Origin: Sphingopyxis sp. JAI108
GTDB taxonomy: Bacteria > Pseudomonadota > Alphaproteobacteria > Sphingomonadales > Sphingomonadaceae
Direction of reading: 5' to 3'
Length of the DNA: 64,000 bases
NCBI RefSeq assembly: GCF_013410105.1
Contig: NZ_JACCCJ010000001.1
Location: forward strand, 2,170,001-2,234,000
Positions 16,503-24,369 of this stretch are shown here, in pieces (positions within the stretch are counted from its first letter, which is position 1; each line of letters opens with the position of its first letter). The position numbers and the translations under genes were made by a program. A model generated the notes under the pieces. That model was not told the origin of the DNA and made no database searches. It saw nothing but the letters and a program-made list of their open reading frames with translations.

Positions 16503-17437
16503 CCAGCGCACTCCTCGCCGAATTCCACTCCCTCGCGCGGGCGAGGTCGCAGACCCGCGAAGCGCTCGAACGCGTGGTCGGGCCGGGCTCGCCCGTCGCC
16601 GCCCTGCTGCATCTTTCACACGAACTGCAGATCGAAGGCTACGCCGAGAATCTCCGCCACATCGCGATCGACCCATTTGCGCCAGCGCTGCGAAAATATC
16701 TTATCGCGTCGATGGGCGCGCTCCCCGATGAACATCTGCGCGTGCTCTTTCTCGACGGCGCGCAGCGGTTGATCGCTGACGAGCAATTGCAACACGGCTC
16801 GCTCGCCCAGCTTTCGATCTATCCGCGAACGATCTTCCGCCGCGCGCTAGAGCTGAACGCGGCGGGGCTCATCCTCGTCCACAATCATCCGAGCGGCGAT
16901 GCGACACCGAGCGAGGAGGATATCCATGCCACGCGAATGCTCGACCAGATTGGCCGCGGGCTCGACGTCCGCCTGGTCGATCATATCGTCGTCACGGAGA
17001 CTCATGCCCATCATATCGTGAACGGCGATCGAGGCGGTCGCAGGCAAAATCCGTCATCGCTAACGCTCCGAACACCCGCGAGGGAACCGTTAGCCGACCT
17101 CCATGAGACCGCGCTCGCCAACGCCCGCATCGCCGCCCGCCGCCGGCTACTGCGCCAGCAGCTTTTCGGCGCGCCGGAGTTGTTCGGTGACCCGTCATGG
17201 GAAATGCTCATCGACCTCTTCATCCACCAGGCCGAGGGCAAGGATCTCTCGATCACAGCGCTCTGCATCCCGGTCGGCCTGCCGCTCAGCAGCGCACTCC
17301 GCCTCGTGCAGAAGCTTTGCGATGCGGGCATCTTGCGCCGGCTTCGCGACCCGATCGACGGCCGCCGCAGCATCATCCGCCTCGAACCGGCATCCTGGCA
17401 CCGCCTTTGCGCCTATTTCGGCGCGGGCGACGTCTGA
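16409..17437 (+). CDS. JAB/RadC-type MPN-domain protein with C-terminal winged helix
   Basis: The central domain carries the MPN+ zinc-binding pattern of RadC-like proteins (LILVHNHPSGDATPSEEDI) and LRVLFLDGAQRLIADE. A second domain of about 110 residues resembles a MarR-like winged helix (MLIDLFIHQAEGKDLSITAL, SALRLVQKLCDAGILRRLRD, GRRSIIRLEP). RadC-like genes are common on mobile elements but their role is unresolved. The frame is open back to 16013, where it only shadows the membrane-protein gene. I prefer TTG 16409, which gives MASSEKAEARRQRSALADFI. The end overlaps a convergent gene by 25 bases. Confidence 0.75.
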   Translation: MASSEKAEARRQRSALADFIALVAPADGERLASALLAEFHSLARARSQTREALERVVGPGSPVAALLHLSHELQIEGYAENLRHIAIDPFAPALRKYLIASMGALPDEHLRVLFLDGAQRLIADEQLQHGSLAQLSIYPRTIFRRALELNAAGLILVHNHPSGDATPSEEDIHATRMLDQIGRGLDVRLVDHIVVTETHAHHIVNGDRGGRRQNPSSLTLRTPAREPLADLHETALANARIAARRRLLRQQLFGAPELFGDPSWEMLIDLFIHQAEGKDLSITALCIPVGLPLSSALRLVQKLCDAGILRRLRDPIDGRRSIIRLEPASWHRLCAYFGAGDV

Positions 17438-17853
17438 GCTTCGCCCGGCAGGTCGCGCGACAGCTCTGAACCGAACCGCGGCCCCGCCTCCATCCGCCGG
17501 GCAAGGGCATCGACAAAGGATTCCCACCGCCTCTTGCCGTTCGCCTGCGCCGCGGAAAGCGCGGCTTCGGGAAGCGACGGGCTGCTCGTGAGCCAGTGCC
17601 GGACGAACAGCGCGAGCGTCTCGGCGCCAAGTTCGCCCTGCCATTCGATGCGGTCGAGCTGGCGCGCGATCCGGTCGAGCCTTCGCGTCACCATCGCCTC
17701 GATCCGTTCTTCGTGATCGGGGGTAAGAAGCGATGCGAGCGCCGCTTCGACCACCTCGGTACGCGTCAGTCGTCGCTGCCGCGCGCGCTCGGCGACGAGC
17801 TCGACGAGCGCCGCATCAAGCCGGTAGGTCTGCTTGACCGTCCCGCCCCTCAA
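17413..17853 (-). CDS. Small DNA-binding/accessory protein coupled to traG (CopG-like)
   Basis: A 146-residue protein with an N-terminal ribbon-helix-helix-like segment (VKQTYRLDAALVELVAERA, then RRLTRTEVVEAALASLL). A helical region rich in Arg and Glu follows (IEAMVTRRLDRIARQLDRI) and then a C-terminal helical domain. The apparent start is TTG 17853, overlapping the traG stop (TTGA); no ATG or GTG lies near the conserved N-terminus. A CopG-like protein directly after traG is common in these modules and may act as a relaxosome accessory factor or regulator, which is inference. Confidence 0.7.
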   Translation of the reverse strand: MRGGTVKQTYRLDAALVELVAERARQRRLTRTEVVEAALASLLTPDHEERIEAMVTRRLDRIARQLDRIEWQGELGAETLALFVRHWLTSSPSLPEAALSAAQANGKRRWESFVDALARRMEAGPRFGSELSRDLPGEAQTSPAPK

Positions 17854-19823
17854 AGCTCGATCCCGTCGTCGGGATCGAGCGAGGCCGCACGCGCACACCG
17901 CGCCATACGCCGGTCCGCCGCGCTGCGAAGCCAGGCGGCATCGCCTTGCACATCCTCTTCGCCGAAGTCGAACTCACCGATCGCGGGTGGCGGCGGCGGG
18001 GCGATATCCTCGTGGAGCGGGAGATCGGGCTCCTGCCGAATGCCGCCATTGGCCGCGCCATCGTCGGCGAGTGCGTCTTCCGCGCAGGCGACTGATTGAG
18101 CAGCAATCACCGGATCGTTCCATTCGTCGGGGCGCGCTGCCGATGGCGGAGCAACGGCAGGCGGCGGTAACAGCCGGCGCATGAATCGCCGGTCGGTATA
18201 ATATCGCGCCTTGCCGGCCCGGATCGGCGGCAACCCGGATGCCATGACGATCTCCTCGTCGCTTGGAAGCTGCATAACCTCGCCTGGCGTCAACAAGGCT
18301 CGCGCGGTCTCGGTGCGCGACACCATGAGGTGTCCGAGCCAGGGCGAGAGGCGGTGGCCGGCATAATTCTTCATCGCCCGCTGTTCGGTAGCAGTGCCGA
18401 GCGCATCGGAAATCCGCTTCGCGGTCCGCTCGTCGTTCGTCGCGAAGCTCACCCGGACATGGCAATTGTCGAGAATGGCATTGCTCTGCCCATAGGCCTT
18501 TTCGATCTGGTTCAGCGACTGCGCGATGAGAAAGGCCTTGATGCCGTAGCCCGCCATGAAAGCGAGCGCGCTCTCGAAGAAATCGAGACGCCCAAGCGCC
18601 GGAAACTCGTCGAGCATCAGCAGCAGGCGCCGTTCGCGTGTCGGCGGGTTCAATTCCTCCGTCAGCCGCCGCCCGATCTGGTTGAGGATGAGGCGGATGA
18701 GTGGCTTGGTCCGGCTGATGTCGCCCGGCGGGACCACGAGATAAAGCGACACGGGCGCTGCGCCGCCGACAAGGTCGGTGATCCGCCAGTCCGAGCGGCC
18801 GGTCACGGCGGCGATCACCGGATCGCGGTAAAGGCCGAGAAAGGACATGGCGGTCGACAGCACGCCCGAGCGTTCATTCTCGCTCTTGTTGAGAAGCTCC
18901 TGCGCGGCCGCCGCGACGACGGGATGCGGCGCCGACCCAAGATGCCGCGCCGTCTTCATCCGGTGCAGCGTCGCCTCGATCGGGCGTCGCGGATCCGACA
19001 GGAAGGCCGCGACCCCGGCAAGCGTCTTGTTCTCTTCGGCATAAAGGACATGAAGGATGGCGCCGACGAGCAGCGCGTGGCTCGTCTTCTCCCAGTGGTT
19101 GCGCTTCTCGAGACTGCCTTCGGGATCGACGAGGACATCGGCGACATTCTGCACGTCGCGCACTTCCCATTCGCCGCGCCGGACTTCGAGCAGCGGATTA
19201 TAGGCCGCGGAGCGCGAATTGGTCGGATCGAACAGCAGCACACGGCCGTGCCGGGCGCGGAAGCCTGCGGTCAGTTGCCAATTCTCGCCCTTGATGTCGT
19301 GGACGATGCAGCTCCCGGGCCAGGTGAGAAGCGTCGGGATGACGAGACCCACCCCCTTTCCCGATCGCGTCGGCGCGAAGCAGAGCACATGCTCGGCGCC
19401 ATCGTGGCGCAGATAACGCCCGGCAAGGCGCCCCAGGATGACGCCCTGCTCGCCTAGCATATTCGCCTTGCGGATCTCGCGCACGCTCGCCCAGCGCGCC
19501 GAGCCATAGGTCTCGGCGCGCCTTCGCTCGCGCGCGCGCCACACCGAGAGGCCGATCGCCATAATGATCGAGAGAAAGCCGCCCGATGCGGCGATTGCCG
19601 CGCCGCGGTAGAAGATCGGCGGCGCATAGGCGTCATAGGCAAACCACCACCAGAAGAAGGCGGGCGGCGGATAGACGGGATAGCCACGAAGATGGAACCA
19701 TGGCGGCCCGAGCGCGGCCTGATAGCCGAGCGCGCCCGCGGTCCATTGCGTGGCGCCCCAGACGCCTGCGGTCACGATCGCGAGAATGAGGAGGACCTGC
19801 CCCCAGAGGATCTTGTCGTTCAT
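17850..19823 (-). CDS. traG: TraG, VirD4-type conjugation coupling protein
   Basis: A 657-residue coupling ATPase that links the relaxosome to the type IV channel. Two N-terminal membrane helices (VLLILAIVTAGVWGATQW and SGGFLSIIMAIGLSVW) flank a Pro/aromatic periplasmic loop. The ATPase domain has Walker A APTRSGKGVG near residue 149, HDIKGENWQL, and Walker B LLLMLDEFPALG near 401. An acidic tail ends the protein. The gap to the relaxase gene upstream is only 12 bases, so relaxase, traG and the CopG-like gene are likely co-transcribed. Confidence 0.96.
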   Translation of the reverse strand: MNDKILWGQVLLILAIVTAGVWGATQWTAGALGYQAALGPPWFHLRGYPVYPPPAFFWWWFAYDAYAPPIFYRGAAIAASGGFLSIIMAIGLSVWRARERRRAETYGSARWASVREIRKANMLGEQGVILGRLAGRYLRHDGAEHVLCFAPTRSGKGVGLVIPTLLTWPGSCIVHDIKGENWQLTAGFRARHGRVLLFDPTNSRSAAYNPLLEVRRGEWEVRDVQNVADVLVDPEGSLEKRNHWEKTSHALLVGAILHVLYAEENKTLAGVAAFLSDPRRPIEATLHRMKTARHLGSAPHPVVAAAAQELLNKSENERSGVLSTAMSFLGLYRDPVIAAVTGRSDWRITDLVGGAAPVSLYLVVPPGDISRTKPLIRLILNQIGRRLTEELNPPTRERRLLLMLDEFPALGRLDFFESALAFMAGYGIKAFLIAQSLNQIEKAYGQSNAILDNCHVRVSFATNDERTAKRISDALGTATEQRAMKNYAGHRLSPWLGHLMVSRTETARALLTPGEVMQLPSDEEIVMASGLPPIRAGKARYYTDRRFMRRLLPPPAVAPPSAARPDEWNDPVIAAQSVACAEDALADDGAANGGIRQEPDLPLHEDIAPPPPPAIGEFDFGEEDVQGDAAWLRSAADRRMARCARAASLDPDDGIEL

Positions 19824-19835
19824 CGCTTCGTCCTT

Positions 19836-21581
19836 TCAGATACCAAGTCCGCGACCGCGCCCAAGCGACCAGTCGATGCCGCTGGCGCCGTTCACCGATC
19901 CTGCAAGATGCTTGCCGAGATGCCGATCGAGCGCGGGTCGCCAGGGCACGAGCTGGAAGCCGAGGCCATCGTCGATCATCGCGAAGCGGCCCGACGCGAG
20001 GGTGACGCGCTCGCGGTAGATGCCGCCGACCGCCTCGCCCGGAGCGGCGGCGCGATGCGAAAGGCCGGTTCGCGCCGCGATCGCCGCAGCCGCCTCGCCA
20101 AGCTCGCGCCGGCGCAGCGTGTCGATTAGGCCGGGCGCAGGAACGAGCCTGCCTCCGGTCCGGCGGAGCAGGCCTTCGCCCTCGAGCCATTCCGATCGTG
20201 CGTCCATCGCCCGCCCGACCTCGGCCCCAAAGCCCGCGGCGGCGACGTTCTTGTCGCCGCCGACGATCCGGCGGTCGAGCCAGGTCGCTCCCCCCGCAGA
20301 GATTTGCGCAGCGAGCGGCAGGTCCGAGCGGACGGCCAGCGACGTCCGCTCCGTGCCGTCGCGTCCCTCCCAGCGGCGGAGCTCGACGATCGCGCCGGGC
20401 GCCGCGTCGCCTGTCCATTCGAGATCGGCGAAGCGGATATGATGGGTGCGCCCGTCGATGCCGTCGACAATCGCGAAGGCAGTGCCGGCGAGTTCGTCGT
20501 CGAGCCCTCGCGCGACGAGCCGGCCCGTTAGGGACACGGCGCTCCCGCCATCGTCGATCGCGATCGCGCCCGCATCGAACGCGAGGCGCTGGCCGACCAT
20601 TTCGCGGTGGATGCGCTTGATGATGTCGCCGCGCGCTGCAAGGCCGCGCAGTACGGTTTCGGCACCCGGATCGATGATGAAGAGGCCCCGACCGACGCGC
20701 GAGGCCAGTCCCATCCTCTCGAGCACATCGGCGCGTCCGACGAGGTGCCGGTCGCTTCCAGGAGCACCCGCCGCGGGACGAAGATCGACCGTCCCCGTCG
20801 CATCGGCGCGCGCGCGGAGCGCCGCGTCGAGACCCGTCCAGCGTTCGGCATCGACTTCGCGCGCGTGCGCGGTATCGATGGCCCGTTCGGTGCGCGGCCC
20901 GAGTTCGAGCGTCGCGATCTCGGACGCCCGGCCGCGTATGCCTTCCGCGACATAGGCGCGGTCGATGACGAGGTCGGCGCCGTCCGCGTCTACGCCGCGG
21001 ACGAGGATATGGATGTGCGGATTGTCGGTGTTCCAATGATCGACCGCCACCCAGTCGAGCGGGGTTCCGAGATCGGCTTCGAGCTGCCGCATGAGATCCC
21101 GCGTATAGGTGCTGAGGTCGCCGAGCTCGGCTGCATCCTCGGGACTGACGATGAACCGGAAATGGTGCCGGTCGTCCGCGCAGCGCTCGGTAAAGGCGGC
21201 GCGATCGGCATCGTCGCCGCGGGCATCGAACATCGAGGCCGCGCGCCCGTCGCGCGTCACGCCGTCGCGCTCGAGATAGGCGACATGGCGTCCGAGCGGC
21301 GCGGCACGAAAGCGGGGCCCCTTATGGCGTACAATCCGCGCCATGACGGTCACGCGCCGCATGGAAGGGCCGCGGCGGATCGCCGCCAGCGCCAGTCTGC
21401 CGCGGCCGTGACGCCCCGTGCCCCCGCTGCGGCGGCCGCCGGGACGCGAGCGGGTATAGCCCGACCGCGCGGCCGCGCGCTTCACCTGCGCGGCGAGCTT
21501 CTTGGCGCGCCGCCCCGATCCCGCACCGGCATCGCGTCCCCGTCCCGGCCGCACCCGGAAATCATGCTCGTCGCGGCTCAT
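19836..21581 (-). CDS. rlxS: RlxS-like relaxase/mobilisation nuclease (DUF3363 type)
   Basis: A 581-residue conjugative relaxase expected to nick oriT and lead the transferred strand. The N-terminal 75 residues are very basic. The nuclease domain includes HVAYLERDGV, the region THHFRF-like (DDRHHFRFIVSP), and the His motif HWNTDNPHIHILVRG with metal-binding His near residues 188-190. The C-terminal half is the DUF3363 region typical of RlxS proteins. ATG 21581 is chosen because the upstream extension runs through the oriT candidate. The gene lies directly upstream of traG, as in ICEMlSym-type elements. Confidence 0.93.
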   Translation of the reverse strand: MSRDEHDFRVRPGRGRDAGAGSGRRAKKLAAQVKRAAARSGYTRSRPGGRRSGGTGRHGRGRLALAAIRRGPSMRRVTVMARIVRHKGPRFRAAPLGRHVAYLERDGVTRDGRAASMFDARGDDADRAAFTERCADDRHHFRFIVSPEDAAELGDLSTYTRDLMRQLEADLGTPLDWVAVDHWNTDNPHIHILVRGVDADGADLVIDRAYVAEGIRGRASEIATLELGPRTERAIDTAHAREVDAERWTGLDAALRARADATGTVDLRPAAGAPGSDRHLVGRADVLERMGLASRVGRGLFIIDPGAETVLRGLAARGDIIKRIHREMVGQRLAFDAGAIAIDDGGSAVSLTGRLVARGLDDELAGTAFAIVDGIDGRTHHIRFADLEWTGDAAPGAIVELRRWEGRDGTERTSLAVRSDLPLAAQISAGGATWLDRRIVGGDKNVAAAGFGAEVGRAMDARSEWLEGEGLLRRTGGRLVPAPGLIDTLRRRELGEAAAAIAARTGLSHRAAAPGEAVGGIYRERVTLASGRFAMIDDGLGFQLVPWRPALDRHLGKHLAGSVNGASGIDWSLGRGRGLGI

Positions 21582-21675
21582 GAGGCGTGAGCCTGACGAT
21601 ATCCACCTGAAATCACACGATAAAGATGCCGAGCGTATGGCTCGCCCAAGGGGATGCCGTACAAGAAAACCCTGC

Positions 21676-21723
21676 AAGACCAACCACATACCGCCAGCAA
21701 GCTGGCAGGTCTTTTATCTTGCC
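21676..21723 (+). other. oriT: Candidate origin of transfer (oriT) with an IncP-like nick site
   Basis: In the 223-base gap upstream of the relaxase gene, a perfect hairpin GCCAGC-AA-GCTGGC (21693-21698 and 21701-21706) is nested inside AAGACC / GGTCTT (21676-21681 and 21708-21713). Eight bases beyond the hairpin is TATCTTGCC (21715-21723), close to the IncP nick consensus YATCCTG/Y. In RP4 an inverted repeat also precedes the nick at a similar distance. The predicted cut is between G21721 and C21722 on the + strand. This orientation would transfer the relaxase gene last, the usual arrangement. Confidence 0.65.
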
Positions 21724-21804
21724 ATCCCCCCGTTTCTTCCAATGCCAACCGCCTGCCTCTGCCATCGGGCCTTGCGACCGGGCGACAAGGTCCCGCGCGT
21801 GCGA

Positions 21805-22527
21805 TCATTGGTCGCGACCGGAAAGCGGTACGAAGAGCGGCGACGGATGCCGCACGGGCGGAGACGGCGGTGCGTCGGCCACGCGGTCGCCGCGCAGCGG
21901 AGCTGCAGCGGCGGCGGAGTCCGGGATGCGCTCAGGCTGCTGCGCAAAGAGCGAAGCGTCGCGCCAGGAGGGCACCGGGCGTGTCGGCGCGGGAGCAAGC
22001 GAAGCGACGCTCGAGGCGCCGATCGCCGGCGCGATCGCGGCGACATAAGCGACGGTTTCAGCGGGCAGGCCCCGCCGTCCCGCCGCATAGGCGTCGGCGC
22101 GGCCGGGTCCGGCATTATAACCGGCGAGCATCAGGCGGACGTCGCCATAGCGGTCCCACATGGCGCGCAGATAGGCCGCGCCGGCGAAGATATTGGCGCG
22201 GACATCGAACGGGTCGGAACCGAGGCGATGGCGCGCGGTCAGCATCGCCCAGGTCGCGGGCATGACCTGCATCAGCCCCATCGCGCCGGCGTGCGAGACC
22301 GCGCGCGGATCGCCGCGGCTCTCGACATGCATCACGCGCCATATCCAGGCCTCGGGTATGCCGAAGCGCAGCGAGGCTTCCGCAACGGGGCCTGCATAGG
22401 CGGCAGCGCCAGGCGAAGCCGGCGCAGCCGCCGCGCCGTGGGCGAGATGCATCTGCGCAGCGAGCAGCAGCAGGACGGCGGCGATGCGGGCGGCGCGGAA
22501 GCGCGCCGAGCGAGCCGAATGACGCAC
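21805..22527 (-). CDS. Lytic transglycosylase (TrbN/VirB1-like)
   Basis: A 240-residue periplasmic muramidase that would open peptidoglycan for the mating channel. A signal peptide (RIAAVLLLLAAQMHLAHGAAAA) is followed by an SLT domain with the catalytic Glu in RVMHVESRGDPRAVSHAGAM, then GLMQVMPATW and MLAGYNAGPGRADAY. The C-terminal 70 residues are Pro/Ala-rich and likely disordered. It belongs to the leftward traF-DUF736 operon and is separated from the DUF736 gene by three bases. Confidence 0.93.
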   Translation of the reverse strand: MRHSARSARFRAARIAAVLLLLAAQMHLAHGAAAAPASPGAAAYAGPVAEASLRFGIPEAWIWRVMHVESRGDPRAVSHAGAMGLMQVMPATWAMLTARHRLGSDPFDVRANIFAGAAYLRAMWDRYGDVRLMLAGYNAGPGRADAYAAGRRGLPAETVAYVAAIAPAIGASSVASLAPAPTRPVPSWRDASLFAQQPERIPDSAAAAAPLRGDRVADAPPSPPVRHPSPLFVPLSGRDQ

Positions 22528-22530
22528 GGC

Positions 22531-22863
22531 TCAGGCCTTGGATTGCGGAGTGGGCCGCGACCAGAGAAGATGATAGTCGTCCTCGCTCGTCCCCGAACGA
22601 AGGAGATTGGCGCGGATCGGAGCGCCGAGCGCCGGATCGTCGATCTGCAGCGCGATGTAGGATCCGGCGCGCTCGCTGCGCCGTTCCCAGCCGGCACCGA
22701 TTTCGGTGCCGGTATCGGCTTCAACGAGCAGGACTCGCCACGCCGGCGCATTTTCGGCGTCCGACGGCCGCGCGGGAACGATTGCGATCATCGCGTCGAG
22801 CGTGAGGGTGCGGATCTGGCCGGCGTAGCCGTCGTCGGCGGTCTGGAAGCTGCCAATAATCAT
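22531..22863 (-). CDS. DUF736 domain protein (copy 1)
   Basis: A 110-residue DUF736 protein. The family pattern is visible: an N-terminal IGSFQTADDGYAGQIRTLTL, a central WRVLLVEADTGTEIGAGWER, and YIALQIDDPALGAPIRANL near the C-terminus. DUF736 genes occur in multiple copies in proteobacterial integrative elements; their molecular role is not established. The start overlaps the traF stop by four bases. It is the most divergent of the three copies in this window (others at 25323 and 27422). Confidence 0.9.
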   Translation of the reverse strand: MIIGSFQTADDGYAGQIRTLTLDAMIAIVPARPSDAENAPAWRVLLVEADTGTEIGAGWERRSERAGSYIALQIDDPALGAPIRANLLRSGTSEDDYHLLWSRPTPQSKA

Positions 22864-23450
22864 ATCGTCGGTTCCTTTGCCTGGGGGTTGAAGGCATGCG
22901 TGGGATCGCCCCGGCGCCAGCGCAGCGGCGCGCCGGGCGCATCGCGCGTGAGCAGCGGATGCGCGGTGCCGATGAGGCTCTCGGCGCGAAGCGCCCCGAA
23001 ATAGCGGCCGTCGAAACTGTCGGGCGCCGAGCCCAGGAGGAGATATTCGCCGCGTGCGAGGCGGCGGCAGCCGAGCCAGCGCGGAAGCGCGCGGCCGAGC
23101 CGATCCGCCGCGCGGGCGCGTGCCCCGAAGCGGCCGTCGACCGTCACGAATACCCCGCTCCGGCAGACGAGCGCACCCTCGGCCGCGGCGACATGCTTCA
23201 GCAGCGGAACGCCGCGCGGCAGGTAGCCGCGTCCGGCGAGCAGCGCAGCGAGGGGCGCGGGCGGCTCGACAAGAACGAGGTCACCGAGTCGCGGCGTGGC
23301 GCCGACATCGATGCGGTAGAGGCCGAGCGGAACGCTGGCGCTCGCATTCCAGACGAGGCGCGGCTGCGGCGCGAGCGCAGCGACCGCGCCGAACAGACCG
23401 GCGAAGCCAGCGGCCGCGAAGGCGGTCGCGCGAAGCCAGCGCCGCCTCAC
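22860..23450 (-). CDS. traF: TraF, S26-family conjugative pilin peptidase
   Basis: A 196-residue protein of the S26 signal-peptidase family. In RP4, TraF processes and cyclises the TrbC pilin. An N-terminal helix (ATAFAAAGFAGLFGAVAAL) anchors it. The catalytic Ser is expected in NASASVPLGLYRID near residue 37 and the Lys in LLKHVAAAEG. The C-terminal EYLLLGSAPDSFDGRYFG matches signal-peptidase box E. The start is GTG 23450, overlapping the DUF2840 stop (GTGA). Its presence supports processing of the trbC pilin encoded at 13555-13887. Confidence 0.93.
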   Translation of the reverse strand: MRRRWLRATAFAAAGFAGLFGAVAALAPQPRLVWNASASVPLGLYRIDVGATPRLGDLVLVEPPAPLAALLAGRGYLPRGVPLLKHVAAAEGALVCRSGVFVTVDGRFGARARAADRLGRALPRWLGCRRLARGEYLLLGSAPDSFDGRYFGALRAESLIGTAHPLLTRDAPGAPLRWRRGDPTHAFNPQAKEPTI

Positions 23451-23992
23451 AGCCCGAGCGCCTGTCGCTGCAGCCAGGCCTTGTGCCGGGCGTCCCCATA
23501 GGGACGGAACGGCAGGCCGGCGGCGAGCTGGCTGCCGATGTGGCGCCAATGATCGGGCGCGACATCGCACGGATCGACGCCCGCCGCCTCGATCGCATCG
23601 ATCGCGGCGAGCACCTGCTGGACTTTCGGCCAGCCGTCGATCCGCAGGAGCAGGTCGCCGCCCGGACGCACATAGGGGTGCGTCGCGAACGGCGCTCCCG
23701 GCACCGCCGCGGCGATGACCGCGATGCTCGAATGCACCGTGCCATAATCGTTGGAGGTCCAGCGCACGAACGCAAAAACCGCGCCAGGACGAAAGGCGTC
23801 GACCCTCGTCCGGCGGCTCACGATCCGCGTCCCCGCGACGCGGCCGAAGCGGATCCACTGCTCAAGCCGCTGCTCGATCCACGTCAGCTCGACTTCGGTC
23901 AGTCCGCTCGCCGGCGACACCGCAGTAGGCAGCGGCACGCTGCCACCTTCGCTCGCCGCATGCGCGGCCATGGTATGCGCGGCGCGCATCAT
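23447..23992 (-). CDS. DUF2840 domain protein
   Basis: A 181-residue protein of the DUF2840 family, which regularly sits between an excisionase-like gene and traF in these elements. Recognisable segments are LTWIEQRLEQWIRFGRVAGT, AVFAFVRWTSNDYGTVHSSI and HPYVRPGGDLLLRIDGWPKV. The function is unknown. ATG 23992 overlaps the stop of the upstream HTH gene (ATGA), and the stop overlaps the traF start. All genes from 24249 leftward through the transglycosylase are therefore coupled or nearly so. Confidence 0.88.
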   Translation of the reverse strand: MMRAAHTMAAHAASEGGSVPLPTAVSPASGLTEVELTWIEQRLEQWIRFGRVAGTRIVSRRTRVDAFRPGAVFAFVRWTSNDYGTVHSSIAVIAAAVPGAPFATHPYVRPGGDLLLRIDGWPKVQQVLAAIDAIEAAGVDPCDVAPDHWRHIGSQLAAGLPFRPYGDARHKAWLQRQALGL

Positions 23993-24249
23993 CGCCGCAC
24001 CGGCGGCCGGCGGCGGAGCGGCGTGATGCCCCCCACGGTCGGCTCCTTCGTCGAGCGCGTGCGCCCGGTCGCGGCCCATTCGTCGAGATCGGCAAAGGTA
24101 TAGACGATCCGCCGCCCAAGCTTGTGAAAGCGCGGGCCGGTCCCATAGCAGCGGTGCTTTTCAAGCGTTGCCGGCGAGACGCCAAGATGCAGCGCCGCAT
24201 CGGGGGTGCGCAGGTAGCGCGGCACAACGGGTTCGGGAATATCGCCCAA
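23989..24249 (-). CDS. AlpA/RdfS-like helix-turn-helix protein, putative recombination directionality factor
   Basis: An 86-residue protein with an excisionase-type winged helix (LRTPDAALHLGVSPATLEKH, FHKLGRRIVYTFADLDEWA) and a basic C-terminus. In ICEMlSymR7A, RdfS is an excisionase of this class whose gene precedes traF and is activated by FseA. The same order is seen here: an fseA-like gene, then this gene, DUF2840 and traF. The start is TTG 24249 with GGAGG about seven bases upstream. The RdfS role is inferred from context; no integrase gene is in the window. Confidence 0.75.
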   Translation of the reverse strand: MGDIPEPVVPRYLRTPDAALHLGVSPATLEKHRCYGTGPRFHKLGRRIVYTFADLDEWAATGRTRSTKEPTVGGITPLRRRPPVRR

Positions 24250-24369
24250 GATCAGCCTCCATCGGGGATCCGGAAGCTCGGTCGGGCTCCCGGAGAAGAG
24301 GCCGGGACAATTGGCGGCCGAAGCCGCGTCGCGGAACGGACAAACCGAGGAGGTGCCCGAATGTCCCGA

